The notes beneath the pieces are model-generated. The model was not told the origin of the DNA. It did no database searches and saw nothing but the letters and a program-made list of their open reading frames with translations. Positions 49,901 through 57,788 of a stretch of DNA of 64,000 bases are shown one piece after another. The position numbers and the translations under genes are program-made. Source of the DNA: Cellvibrio mixtus subsp. mixtus J3-8 (GTDB lineage Bacteria > Pseudomonadota > Gammaproteobacteria > Pseudomonadales > Cellvibrionaceae); assembly GCF_000766945.1 (NCBI RefSeq), contig NZ_ALBT01000058.1:1-64000 (forward strand). The letters run 5' to 3'. Numbering within the stretch: the stretch's first letter is position 1; the number at the start of each line of letters is the position of its first letter.

Positions 49901-51390
49901 TGGCTAACCATATCGCGCAAGCTTCCTCCGTGTTTGACGAGTTCCTGTCTATCGCATCTGGCAGCCCGTTATTCAGCCTGCAGACCGCCGATGAGGTGTT
50001 GGATCGTGTCGGTTTCCACGATGGAGGCAAGAGCCAGGTAGCGGGGCTGATTGTGTACAGCATCGATGATGGTGTCGGCACTGTTGGCGATAGTGGTATT
50101 GCCCGTGCAGATCTCGACCCGGCTGTCGATGCCATCGTTGTCGTGATTAACGGTACTGCGTCCACGCAAACGCCAACGGTAAAAACCGCGAGCGGTTTTA
50201 CGCTGCATAGCATCCAGAAAAACTCGGCCGATTCCGTAGTGCGTACTGCCAGCTTTACAGCGGCAGACGGTGGCGGCACTTTCAGTGTTCCCGCTTATAC
50301 CACTGCTGTTTTTGTGAAAGCGCAGATGGGAGCGCAGGGGGAAGGCTTATCGGCAACTGCCAGCATCGGCTCCAGCACCGTAGTGCCTTATGGCGATACG
50401 GCGGTTTATGTGCGTGGTGATGTATCGGCTGCCGGTTGGGATGCAACCGCAGCAAATCGCATGACCTATGACGGCGATGGTATTTATTCGGTGTTGCTGA
50501 ACGTGAGTGCCGGAACCCATAACTTCAAAGTTGCAGAAGCTAACTGGAGCAGCCCGAACCTTGGCTCGAACCAACCAATCAGCATTGGTGGCTCGATCAC
50601 GCTGACACAAGGCAGCAATGACAATATCGCCATTACCGTGGCTACTGCCGGTCAGTATCGCTTCGAACTGGATGCTTCCAGCAGCACTACTGCACCAACC
50701 CTGCGGGTAATCGATCCGGAAACCTGGAAAGGTACGCCTGTTTATCTACCGGGTCAGATAACGGCTAATGGATGGAATTTCAGTGCCAGTAACCAATTGG
50801 CTTACGAGGGCAATAGTATTTATGCCTCCAGTTTGCATCTGGCGCCCGGTTCCTACGAGTTCAAAGTTGCTTCCAGCGATTGGTCCACCATTAACCTTGG
50901 TTCTGCCAGCGCGGTGGTATTGGGTGAGAGCCTGGTACTGGCGCAAGGCGGCGATAACCTCAGGCTCAATGTCGACGCAGAGGCCAATTATCGCTTTGTA
51001 GTGGATGCACGCAATCCGGATGCGCCGGTGATCAAGGTGTATCGCGAGGATGTATTTGCCGCAACGCCGATTTACCTGCGCGGACAGGTGTCTTCCTCCG
51101 GTTGGGATGAAACTAATGCCACTAACAAGCTTGTGTACCAAACGAAGGGGCTCTATTCCCTGATATTACCACTGGCGGCTGGCACATATGAATTCAAAGT
51201 GGCCGAAGCCACTTGGACCAATCCTAATCTTGGTGGCGGCGCAATTTTACTGGGTGAGCCGGCTGAATTAATTCAGGGTTCCAATAGTAATTTGGCGATC
51301 ACTATTCCCAGTACTGGGGACTATCGCTTCACGGTGGATACCTCTAGCCCCAATGCACCTACCATCACTGTAGTGGCGACAGGCAACTAA
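46903..51390 (+). CDS. pulA: Pullulanase (GH13, PulA-like) lipoprotein with C-terminal repeats
   Basis: 1495 residues; GGGAG at 46891-46895. Lipoprotein signal with lipobox LTGC, then a Cys-rich linker. A CBM41-like module (about 93-200, YNLHLWQDCGGGW), a CBM48-like module (about 390-490, GVSVWAPTAQNVELRIYSG) and the GH13 pullulanase core (about 515-1130) follow. The core has the NWGYDP hallmark at 647-652, nucleophile Asp768 in GFRFDQSG, acid Glu797 in YAEAW and Asp893 in DKHDNETLWD. Region I reads DVVYPHT (Pro696), where pullulanases such as Klebsiella PulA have Asn. Three tandem modules of about 110 residues end the protein. It debranches alpha-1,6 links outside or at the cell surface. Confidence 0.9.
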   Translation: MNLNARNKIRRLMQGVLPLLLVVFTLTGCGGGSGTDNKKVDLPTCRDPQVVLDNGTCGDPRPPYELPACPEGQVRDGENCIVPDFPAPERKPGPNEVVIYVNVEGTDDERFSAFAGYNLHLWQDCGGGWGSSATDSTGKSYTIPTTWPVGPGISSKNTGAAGERHDPYYGAFFVIPASELGTCGNFIIKTPGGAAQTENMQISIKRGGGDFDRMAWVVINTSNMRNSRLSDIPVCLTEKCTLERPLVNISDVEAHWISPRTILWNREFAANKKVELYRSTTGGISAAQDGSVQGGQLLATLNPGRPMTEEEQALVPHLESYLAYDLPSSISIDTIKSALKDELIILGRYDSVEKNDKDETVTIERGRATRIQLPHVLDALYTAGANADADEAKLGVNYSDGVGVSVWAPTAQNVELRIYSGEPLRVADTKTMQWDAHTGIWSYKGSAAELDRKYYRFRVTAYNPLAKKVQRLEVTDPYSVSLSTNSRHSQFVNLNDADLKPAGWDNHAVPTVVSPEAATIYEGHVRDFSVSDQSTPAAFRGKYLAFAQTNTAPVEHLRKLVASGLTHIHLLPSNDISSVNEDVTAQINLDSYIFELCQKVADKASVEVCDGSVSNGATIRSVLQGFDPQSAKARSLAAAMADLDGFNWGYDPQHFNAPEGSYATNPQGAVRVKEMREMNMALHQLGLRVVMDVVYPHTVSSGFEAANSVFDKVVPGYYYRTNPATAEPERGTAAGPDTATEHRMMGKFVADSVVQWAQQYKVDGFRFDQSGFMPKSVLVDAYEAVQAVDADNYFYAEAWTPAGGTSGDRIVERAVQDALAGTGIGTFNDRIRNPLQRLALIRGENVDAVRAGLAGNLRNFKLKTRSGAVVNAETVGAYNLDPQEAVNYVDKHDNETLWDWIHRPDAVPASLGIADRVRISSLTSSIPLLSQGVPFIHMGNDLLRSKSMSPNSYNAGDWFNAVDFTKQTNNWAVGLPPELRDGVTDPYVQTLFANPNTKPMANHIAQASSVFDEFLSIASGSPLFSLQTADEVLDRVGFHDGGKSQVAGLIVYSIDDGVGTVGDSGIARADLDPAVDAIVVVINGTASTQTPTVKTASGFTLHSIQKNSADSVVRTASFTAADGGGTFSVPAYTTAVFVKAQMGAQGEGLSATASIGSSTVVPYGDTAVYVRGDVSAAGWDATAANRMTYDGDGIYSVLLNVSAGTHNFKVAEANWSSPNLGSNQPISIGGSITLTQGSNDNIAITVATAGQYRFELDASSSTTAPTLRVIDPETWKGTPVYLPGQITANGWNFSASNQLAYEGNSIYASSLHLAPGSYEFKVASSDWSTINLGSASAVVLGESLVLAQGGDNLRLNVDAEANYRFVVDARNPDAPVIKVYREDVFAATPIYLRGQVSSSGWDETNATNKLVYQTKGLYSLILPLAAGTYEFKVAEATWTNPNLGGGAILLGEPAELIQGSNSNLAITIPSTGDYRFTVDTSSPNAPTITVVATGN
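50395..51387 (+). repeat. Three tandem ~110-residue modules at the pullulanase C-terminus
   Basis: Protein-level repeats starting near residues 1165, 1275 and 1385. Each has the pattern xVYxRGxxxxxGW, then Y-x-G-x-x-x-Y, then AGxYxFKVAxxxW, then NLG, and ends YRFxxDxxxxxAP. The aromatic spacing and position fit starch-binding beta-sandwich modules, but I cannot assign a CBM family. Confidence 0.8.
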
Positions 51391-51398
51391 AACCGGCT

Positions 51399-51424
51399 GG
51401 CTCCCCCGTCAATGGTGGGGAGCC
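51399..51424 (+). repeat. Hairpin between pullulanase and second receptor genes
   Basis: GGCTCCCC (51399-51406) pairs with GGGGAGCC (51417-51424), loop 10 nt. No T-run follows, so co-transcription of the two genes is likely, with the hairpin perhaps protecting or dividing the transcript. Confidence 0.65.
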
Positions 51425-51459
51425 GATGCGATAGCTAACGGAAAAAGAGAATACGAAAA

Positions 51460-54459
51460 ATGAAAAAATTCCCCGTAAAACCACTGGCCCTGATGGTTGC
51501 TGCCCTGGCGGTAGCGCCCTGGTCAAACAGTGTGTTGGCCCAGGCGTCAGACGACGACAAGAAAGAAGGCGTGGAAGAAGTTGTGGTCACCGGCTACGCC
51601 TTATCGATCCAGAACAGCATTGATATCAAGCGCAACGCAGACACCGTTGTACAGGCAATTTCTGCCGATGACCTGGGCGCATTGCCCGACGCCTCCATCG
51701 CCGATGCGCTCGGCCGCGTTCCCGGCATCACCATTACCCGCTCCGGCGGTCAGGCGGGAACCATCCAGGTGCGCGGCATGGGTGAAGGCTTTGTGTTCTC
51801 CACCCTGAATGGCCGCGAGCAGGTATCACCTAACGGTACCCGTGCGATGGAGTTCAGCCAGTTTCCATCCGAACTGATCCAATCGGTAGAAGTGTATATG
51901 TCGCCCAAGGCATCGCTGATTGAAGGTGGTGTGGCGGGCACCGTGGAATTGAAAACTGCCAACCCGCTGGAAATGGAAGATGACCAAAAAGTTGTACTCG
52001 GCGTGCGCGGCAGTTTTAACGATCAAGCCGATGATATTTACGGTGCAGATCCCTACGGCAAACGCTTCTCTGTTTCCTTCCAGAAAAAATTATTCGATGA
52101 CAAACTCGGCCTTGCGTTGGGATATGCACGGTTAGTACAACCGCGTTCTGCCACGCGTTTTGAACAATATAATTACGAAACCACGCCTTATTCGCTGGTT
52201 AAACCGGACGAGCGTTTATCGACGGCGATTGTCGATAGGGACTTCAATGCCGTGTCCACCGCAAATCGCCCTGCATCAGTATTTATGGCGGAGGGTTTCG
52301 AAGTATTCCAGACCGGCGGTGAAGAAACCCGCGATGGTTATGTGGCGGCGGTCCAATTTGAACCGACGGAAAACCTGTCCATCCAGTCCGATGTTTTTTA
52401 TTCCAAATTTGAATCCGATAGTTACTCGCGCGGCTTCCGTGTGCAGCCATTGCGCAATGCTGAAATTGCCAGCATGGTGTTGTGGAATAACACAGCCGTT
52501 GTCGGAGGCGAATTCAAAAGCAATGACAAAACACCTACTGCACTTAATTTGCAAATTAATAGCAACGATGTCACCCAGACCAATGAATTGTTATCGGGCG
52601 GTTTGAATTTGCAATGGCAACAGGATGCACTGACGGCATCGCTGGATTTATCGCACTCCGATGCGTCCGGTGAACAAGCGGATGGTGTTGTACGTGCGTA
52701 TTTGTATCGTCCCAAATCAGCGGCAACTCCAAATGCTGATCCGTTTGAGCGCGATCCGGATCAATCCGTTACATATTTACTGGACGGCATTAATGTACCC
52801 AGCGTGAGTATGAGTCGCGATTACACCAGTTACGATAGCAACGGTGTCAGCAATGTTCGCCTCGCCAATTACGAACGCTATCCGCGCATTAACGACGATG
52901 TGATTAGCGCAGCGCGATTCGATGTGAAATATGAATTGGAAGTGCCGCTGATCAGTTCTGTTGAAGCCGGTGTGCGCTACTCGGAGCGCAACCACAAAGA
53001 TCGTCGCCAGGTGTTTGTGTATGGCGATGGTGCTGCAACAACGATTTTTACGGATTGGTCGTTGCCGATCACTACCGAAAATTCTGATGTGGTGAATTGG
53101 AAAGGCGAGTTCTCGCATTTCCCTTCATTTATCGCCATTGATGGTGATGCGATTATGAAAGAGGCTTACGACAAAGGTTTAGTGTTGGGGCCAGTACCTG
53201 AGCCAACGGCTGCTAACCCTAAACCGGTTGCCAGCGCACGTTCAATTGAACCGGCTGCGCGTTGGGGCGAAGGCCGCGATTGGTCGATGAAACAGCGTTC
53301 AGACATCGATGAAAATATCACGTCGTTTTATTTGCAAGCGAATCTGGCGACCACATTATTTGATCGCGATTTAATAGGTAATATCGGTTTACGCCATGTA
53401 CGTACCGACCAATCAAGTGTCTCCATTGTGAATGTCAATGGTGATGAATCCAAAGGTGCGATCGAAATTTGCGACGAAGTAGGTGAATGCAAAGCTGATT
53501 TTGCGTATCAAACATTGGGTGCTAAATACGATCACAACTTACCGTCGCTCAACCTCAATTATGCGTTGTCGGAAGATAACAGTTTGCGTCTCGCATTAGC
53601 ACGGGTGTTATCGCGACCACCAATCAATCGTCTCGCGGCACCCGATTCGGAAGGTACGATTTCTATTGAAGGAACCACCCCTTATTTCAATTATGGTAGC
53701 AATACTTCGCCCTTCCTTACCCCGTTTATTGCTGACCAGGTTGATATTTCTTTCGAGCACTACATGCCGGATACCAACGGTGCATTTGTTGTGGCTGTTT
53801 ATCATCGTGAAATCAAATCGTTTATCCAGGATATTACGTACGAAAATTTCGATTTTCGTGCAGCAGGGTTTGATGTGCCGGATACATGGGAAGTCGTAAA
53901 CAACAATACTGGTGGAGTGATTGTTGAGGAAGATGTTCAAAACGGAGACTATTCAACATCGATTAACAACAGCGAAGGTGGATACATTCGCGGCCTGGAA
54001 ATTTCCTACACCCAAACCTTTAACTTCCTGCCTGATCCCTGGGCCGGCTTGGGGGTAAGTACCAGTTACTCACTGACTGACAGTAAAATCAGTGTTGTGA
54101 ATCCGGTGGAAAGCGTTCAGGGCAGCAACAATTTGCCGTTCCCTGGTCTGGTAGAAAAATCGGCGAACTTCACGTTGTTCTATAGCTACGGCGCGTTTGA
54201 AACACGGCTCTCAACGACCTATCAGGATTCGTTTGTGGGTGAAACGCGCAACGTGAATTTACAACCCATTGTTTATGCGCCTGAAACATTGTTGGATTAT
54301 CAGGCGTCCTACAAATTTGATAACGGTATTGATGTTATTTTCTCTGTTACCAACCTGACCAATGAACCAAATAGAAGTTATATGTTTGATGAAGAACTGA
54401 CACGGACATTGCAGTGGTTTGGTCGCACTTTCTACGTAGGTGCGAATTACACTTTCTAA
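51460..54459 (+). CDS. TonB-dependent receptor (starch locus, second)
   Basis: 999 residues. Signal peptide ends near NSVLA; TonB box EEVVVTG; plug with ADDLGALPDASIADALGRVP and IQVRGMGEGFVFSTLNGRE; barrel ending in Phe (FYVGANYTF). Same subfamily as the first receptor but divergent enough to suggest a different ligand size or branch pattern, e.g. the products of the pullulanase encoded 69 bp upstream. Probably in one operon with pulA. Confidence 0.9.
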   Translation: MKKFPVKPLALMVAALAVAPWSNSVLAQASDDDKKEGVEEVVVTGYALSIQNSIDIKRNADTVVQAISADDLGALPDASIADALGRVPGITITRSGGQAGTIQVRGMGEGFVFSTLNGREQVSPNGTRAMEFSQFPSELIQSVEVYMSPKASLIEGGVAGTVELKTANPLEMEDDQKVVLGVRGSFNDQADDIYGADPYGKRFSVSFQKKLFDDKLGLALGYARLVQPRSATRFEQYNYETTPYSLVKPDERLSTAIVDRDFNAVSTANRPASVFMAEGFEVFQTGGEETRDGYVAAVQFEPTENLSIQSDVFYSKFESDSYSRGFRVQPLRNAEIASMVLWNNTAVVGGEFKSNDKTPTALNLQINSNDVTQTNELLSGGLNLQWQQDALTASLDLSHSDASGEQADGVVRAYLYRPKSAATPNADPFERDPDQSVTYLLDGINVPSVSMSRDYTSYDSNGVSNVRLANYERYPRINDDVISAARFDVKYELEVPLISSVEAGVRYSERNHKDRRQVFVYGDGAATTIFTDWSLPITTENSDVVNWKGEFSHFPSFIAIDGDAIMKEAYDKGLVLGPVPEPTAANPKPVASARSIEPAARWGEGRDWSMKQRSDIDENITSFYLQANLATTLFDRDLIGNIGLRHVRTDQSSVSIVNVNGDESKGAIEICDEVGECKADFAYQTLGAKYDHNLPSLNLNYALSEDNSLRLALARVLSRPPINRLAAPDSEGTISIEGTTPYFNYGSNTSPFLTPFIADQVDISFEHYMPDTNGAFVVAVYHREIKSFIQDITYENFDFRAAGFDVPDTWEVVNNNTGGVIVEEDVQNGDYSTSINNSEGGYIRGLEISYTQTFNFLPDPWAGLGVSTSYSLTDSKISVVNPVESVQGSNNLPFPGLVEKSANFTLFYSYGAFETRLSTTYQDSFVGETRNVNLQPIVYAPETLLDYQASYKFDNGIDVIFSVTNLTNEPNRSYMFDEELTRTLQWFGRTFYVGANYTF

Positions 54460-54537
54460 CTGTGTCATTGATGCGTCCAAAATCATAGATTGAATAAATT
54501 ATTATTTTGGACGAATGCCATTTTTTAATGCCCACTT

Positions 54538-54568
54538 ACCGCACAAAAAATCGTGCGGTTTTTTTTGC
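54538..54568 (+). terminator. Intrinsic terminator after the second receptor gene
   Basis: ACCGCAC (54538-54544) pairs with GTGCGGT (54553-54559) over an A-rich 8-nt loop, then a T-run. Confidence 0.88.
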
Positions 54569-54583
54569 AAAAAAAATCGCAAA

Positions 54584-54597
54584 TGAATACGTATGTA
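54584..54597. promoter_or_regulatory. ATACGTAT operator 9 (orphan)
   Basis: TGAATACGTATGTA, immediately downstream of the terminator of the second receptor gene. No starch gene follows; it ends 5 bp before a promoter-like sequence. Confidence 0.72.
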
Positions 54598-54602
54598 GTT
54601 GC

Positions 54603-54632
54603 TTGTTGCTGTTCGATCAAAACACCTAATAT
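54603..54632 (+). promoter_or_regulatory. Predicted promoter downstream of the orphan operator
   Basis: TTGTTG (54603-54608), an 18-bp spacer and TAATAT (54627-54632), the best -10 in the locus. Same 5-bp distance from the palindrome as at three other promoters. Confidence 0.5.
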
Positions 54633-54638
54633 GCACCC

Positions 54639-54741
54639 AGTTTACTGGGACAAATTTTTTGCTCCATGTAGCTCTCGAGCCTCTTTGTTACATTTATCGT
54701 CGCTGTTGATAAATATTGCGCAGTTTCGGCTGCGCTTTTTT
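54639..54741 (+). ncRNA. Candidate short RNA under starch-locus control
   Basis: The interval between the predicted start (about 54639) and a clear intrinsic terminator (GCGCAG/CTGCGC stem 54718-54735 with T6 to 54741) is about 100 nt. An open frame crosses it, but it starts before the promoter and has no RBS, so a non-coding RNA is more likely than a peptide. Existence is inferred only from operator, promoter and terminator order. Confidence 0.4.
54718..54741 (+). terminator. Intrinsic terminator at 54718-54741
   Basis: GCGCAG (54718-54723), loop TTTCGG, CTGCGC (54730-54735) and six Ts. Orientation is + strand; no gene lies between it and the previous terminator at 54538. Confidence 0.85.
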
Positions 54742-54887
54742 CTCCTTTTCTCTCATCCTGTATTTTCATCATCATTTGCTTGAATTGCCATCTATGCGCT
54801 AGTCTCAAAGGCTGCTAACCAAACAAAAAATTGTAACTGTTATTGTTTGGCTTCCCGACTGTTAGTGTTGCTGAAGGAAAATGAGTT

Positions 54888-55346
54888 ATGGCGATTGAAA
54901 TCGAACGCAAATTTTTAGTGCACGGCGATGCCTGGCGTGATGCCCCGGCAGTTTATTATTCACAGGGGTATTTGAGCCGCGCGAAAGAGCGCACGGTGCG
55001 TGTGCGTATTGCGGGTGAAGCAGCGTTCCTTACCATTAAGGGAATTTCTACTGGTGCTACGCGCGCGGAATTTGAATATCCCATTCCTGTGTGGGATGCA
55101 CGTGAGTTGCTAGCGATGTGCGAGCAACCATTGATTGAAAAGTATCGCCGCAAAATTCCTTATGAAGGTTTCATTTGGGAAGTGGATGAATTTTTAGGAG
55201 AGAACACAGGGTTGGTCATCGCAGAAATCGAACTGACGGCGGAAGACGCGGTATTTAACAAACCTGTGTGGGTGGGTGTAGAGGTTACCAGCGATACCCG
55301 TTATTACAACTCCAGTCTGGCTGCTCACCCTTTCTCTCGCTGGTAG
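54888..55346 (+). CDS. CYTH-domain protein (triphosphate tunnel metalloenzyme)
   Basis: 152 residues, a single CYTH domain. The N-terminal EIERKFLV motif is diagnostic. Basic residues in RTVRVRI and FLTIKG and acidic residues in WEVDEFLGENTGLVIAEIEL form the metal- and triphosphate-binding tunnel. Bacterial stand-alone members of this length mostly hydrolyse tripolyphosphate. Monocistronic; a GAAGGA RBS lies upstream. It does not appear functionally linked to the starch locus. Confidence 0.88.
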   Translation: MAIEIERKFLVHGDAWRDAPAVYYSQGYLSRAKERTVRVRIAGEAAFLTIKGISTGATRAEFEYPIPVWDARELLAMCEQPLIEKYRRKIPYEGFIWEVDEFLGENTGLVIAEIELTAEDAVFNKPVWVGVEVTSDTRYYNSSLAAHPFSRW

Positions 55347-55488
55347 TTTTTAGCGATAGGCTTTAAATAGTAATTTTCTATCAATGTTGTTATTTTAATT
55401 TTCTTTTATAATCGAATGGCCATGCCTAAGATGCATCCATGGGCTGACAAATGATCAGCCGCCCCATTGGATACAAGAGGATTTTATC

Positions 55489-55698
55489 ATGGCCAAAACA
55501 GCAACCTTTGCGGTTATCCATTTCAGTGTGGCCTTCAGTGTTGGCTATGCATTAACAGGCAGTGTGGTAGTGGGAAGCGCGTTAGCGTTGATCGAACCCG
55601 CAATCAATACTGTGGCTTTCTACTTCCATGAATTGGGCTGGAAGAAATTTGAGGCCCATAAAGGCACCTTACAGGAGGCCTTTGCTAACAGGGTTTAA
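55489..55698 (+). CDS. DUF2061-type small membrane protein
   Basis: 69 residues with two hydrophobic segments (FAVIHFSVAFSVGYALTG and VVGSALALIEPAINTVAFYF) and the conserved HELGWKKFE near the end, as in the DUF2061 family. Function unknown. AAGAGG at 55475-55480 is the RBS. A TATAAT at 55407-55412 could be its -10. Confidence 0.8.
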   Translation: MAKTATFAVIHFSVAFSVGYALTGSVVVGSALALIEPAINTVAFYFHELGWKKFEAHKGTLQEAFANRV

Positions 55699-55722
55699 CA
55701 GCGGTATCGCTGCCTGGAAATA

Positions 55723-55750
55723 ACAAAGGCCAGCAATTGCTGGCCTTTGT
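55723..55750. terminator. Bidirectional terminator between the DUF2061 gene and tatC
   Basis: A perfect 28-bp palindrome (AAAGGCCAGCAA and its complement) between two convergent genes; T-runs are short on both sides. Confidence 0.75.
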
Positions 55751-55779
55751 CTTGGATGAACAATGTTTGGATACAGTAA

Positions 55780-56553
55780 TTAATGTTCGTTTGCTTTTTC
55801 TTCTTCTGCCGTACGGCGATCTTCACCACGTTTTCTCAGTAACCGGCCAAAGAATAATCCCGCTTCAAACAGCATCCACATCGGAACGGCCAACATGGTT
55901 TGGGAGAATACATCGGGCGGGGTCAGGATCATCCCCACAATAAAACAGCCCACAATAATGTAGCGGCGCTTTTCTGCCAGGGCTTCCGGTGATACGACGC
56001 CGGACAATATCAGTAATACCGTTGCAATCGGAATCTCAAACGCCAGGCCAAAGGCGAGGAACATTTGCAACACCAGATCCAGATACTTGGTGATGTCGGT
56101 CATGGCGGCTACGCCTTCCAGCTGTATGCCCATGGTGAAGCTGAACAGCATTGGCAATACAAAGAAATACGCAAATGCCATCCCGGCAAAAAACAGCAGG
56201 ATCGTAGATAGCATCAGCGGCCCCGCCAGATCTCGTTCATGCTTATACAAACCAGGCGATACAAATGCCCATATTTGATAGAAGATAAACGGAATACAAA
56301 TGTAAACAGCGAGATAAAACGTCAGCTTCATCGGTGTGAAAAATGGTGATACCACATCGGTCGCAATCATGCTTGTGCCTTCCGGCAGCACTGCAAGGAG
56401 CGGTGCAGAGATGAATCCGTAAATCTCGTTTGCAAACGGGAACAGGCACACGAACACGCCAAACAGGAAATAAACGGTATGCAGAACCCGGTTACGCAGC
56501 TCGATTAAATGCTGCACCAAGGGTTGTTCTTTATCTTCGGATGCCTGATTCAT
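55780..56553 (-). CDS. tatC: Sec-independent translocase subunit TatC
   Basis: 257 residues with six membrane helices. It starts with the conserved amphipathic HLIELRNRVLHT, has VSPFFTPMKLTFY and the FVSPGLYKHERD loop whose Glu is part of the signal-peptide (twin-arginine) binding site. The hydrophilic C-terminus is Glu/Arg-rich. Last of tatABC, which follows hisIE here. Confidence 0.97.
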   Translation of the reverse strand: MNQASEDKEQPLVQHLIELRNRVLHTVYFLFGVFVCLFPFANEIYGFISAPLLAVLPEGTSMIATDVVSPFFTPMKLTFYLAVYICIPFIFYQIWAFVSPGLYKHERDLAGPLMLSTILLFFAGMAFAYFFVLPMLFSFTMGIQLEGVAAMTDITKYLDLVLQMFLAFGLAFEIPIATVLLILSGVVSPEALAEKRRYIIVGCFIVGMILTPPDVFSQTMLAVPMWMLFEAGLFFGRLLRKRGEDRRTAEEEKANEH

Positions 56554-56567
56554 GCAATAAATCTAAA

Positions 56568-57119
56568 TTAATGGCTGGTGCCAGTTGCGGGCGGAATCGA
56601 TGCTTTTGCTGGCTCAGTCGGGGCTGTTGGCGTCACTGCGGTTGCCTGATTGGCAGACGTCGCCGGGCTCGCTTGAGCTGGCGGCGTTGTAGCCACAGGC
56701 GCAGGGGTAGCGGCGACGGGCGTTGCCGCGGCTGGTTTTACTACCGCCTGGTGAGAATCATCGTTGCCATGGGCATGGTCCGGCAATTCTTCCGGTGGTC
56801 CGTAATCAGCTGCGACCGGCTTTGCATCGTTATTATCAGTTTGTGTGTGTTCAAGTAACCCATGCTCGCGTATGGACGCTTCAATCTGCAAGCGGGTCTC
56901 TTCGATATTGCGCAAAATCTCTTCGTTGTGGAGCTGGCGACGAATATCGTCAGCGCCGATCTGGCGCTCAATCTCACTGCGAGTTTCGGCGAGGCTACGC
57001 TTGAGGCGGCCTATCCATAACGCAACAGTGCGCACCGTGCCCGGTAGTTGTTCGGGTCCAATAACAATCAGACCCACTATCAGGCACAGGAGCAACTCGG
57101 TAAATCCGATATCGAACAC
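56568..57119 (-). CDS. tatB: Sec-independent translocase subunit TatB
   Basis: 183 residues. N-terminal membrane helix and hinge ([20 protein letters not shown], then [10 protein letters not shown]) and an amphipathic helix. The long C-terminal part is low-complexity Ala/Thr/Pro ([20 protein letters not shown]), expected to be disordered. Starts three bases after tatA. Confidence 0.95.
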   Translation of the reverse strand: MFDIGFTELLLCLIVGLIVIGPEQLPGTVRTVALWIGRLKRSLAETRSEIERQIGADDIRRQLHNEEILRNIEETRLQIEASIREHGLLEHTQTDNNDAKPVAADYGPPEELPDHAHGNDDSHQAVVKPAAATPVAATPAPVATTPPAQASPATSANQATAVTPTAPTEPAKASIPPATGTSH

Positions 57120-57122
57120 GGC

Positions 57123-57398
57123 TTAAACCTTATTGTTCTGGTCAGCTTTTTCGGTCGCTGGCTGCGGTGCTGCAGTTTGTTGCGCCGCAATAGGTTGTGG
57201 TTGCTGGGGCGGTGGCTCCTGGGCCTTTTGTTCATCTGTTTTGGGAGGATCATCATGGCTGTTCATTGAATTTTTGAAGCCTTTGATCATGCCGCCCAGA
57301 TCGCTGCCCAACGTTTTCAGGCGCTTGGTGCCAAACAGCACTATGACGATGGCCAATATAATCAGCAGTTGCCAAATACTGATGCCGGTAAGTCCCAT
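57123..57398 (-). CDS. tatA: Sec-independent translocase subunit TatA
   Basis: 91 residues: one membrane helix ([18 protein letters not shown]), the [15 protein letters not shown] amphipathic helix, and a Gln/Pro-rich tail. TatA polymerises to form the twin-arginine translocation pore. Confidence 0.96.
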   Translation of the reverse strand: MGLTGISIWQLLIILAIVIVLFGTKRLKTLGSDLGGMIKGFKNSMNSHDDPPKTDEQKAQEPPPQQPQPIAAQQTAAPQPATEKADQNNKV

Positions 57399-57431
57399 AA
57401 TGTTACCCTCGCAGGAGAATAGTTAAGGTGG

Positions 57432-57773
57432 TTATGTTGATGAGGGGCGCGATGCTTTTTCATCGTGTCCCGATACGTTAAAGCGCCGCGCCAGTTCATT
57501 CAATACTGCATCGGCGTTTTCGCCGAGGTGAGACAGCATTACCAGGCTGTGAAACCACAAGTCTGCTGTTTCGTAGATCAAATCGGAATTGTCGCCACTG
57601 GCCTGGGCATCCTTGGCGGCCAGTATGGTTTCGGTGCACTCCTCACCGACTTTTTCCAAAATCTTGTTCAAGCCCTTTTTATGCAGGCTGGCAACGTAGG
57701 AATTTTCTGCATCCGCATTATTTTTACGGGCTTCGAGAATTTCCGTCAGTTGCTTGAGAATATCGTTGCTCAT
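57432..57773 (-). CDS. hisE: Phosphoribosyl-ATP pyrophosphatase
   Basis: 113 residues. The motif [20 protein letters not shown], with its metal-binding acidic residues, followed by [13 protein letters not shown], identifies HisE, the second step of histidine synthesis. It is a separate gene from hisI here, unlike the fused form of enterobacteria. 15 bp after hisI. Confidence 0.95.
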   Translation of the reverse strand: MSNDILKQLTEILEARKNNADAENSYVASLHKKGLNKILEKVGEECTETILAAKDAQASGDNSDLIYETADLWFHSLVMLSHLGENADAVLNELARRFNVSGHDEKASRPSST

Positions 57774-57788
57774 GAAATCTGCTTATTA

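Noticed and set aside
54553-54783. Small open frame after the second receptor gene
   Set aside because: It starts inside the receptor terminator, spans the orphan operator and a second terminator, and lacks an RBS.
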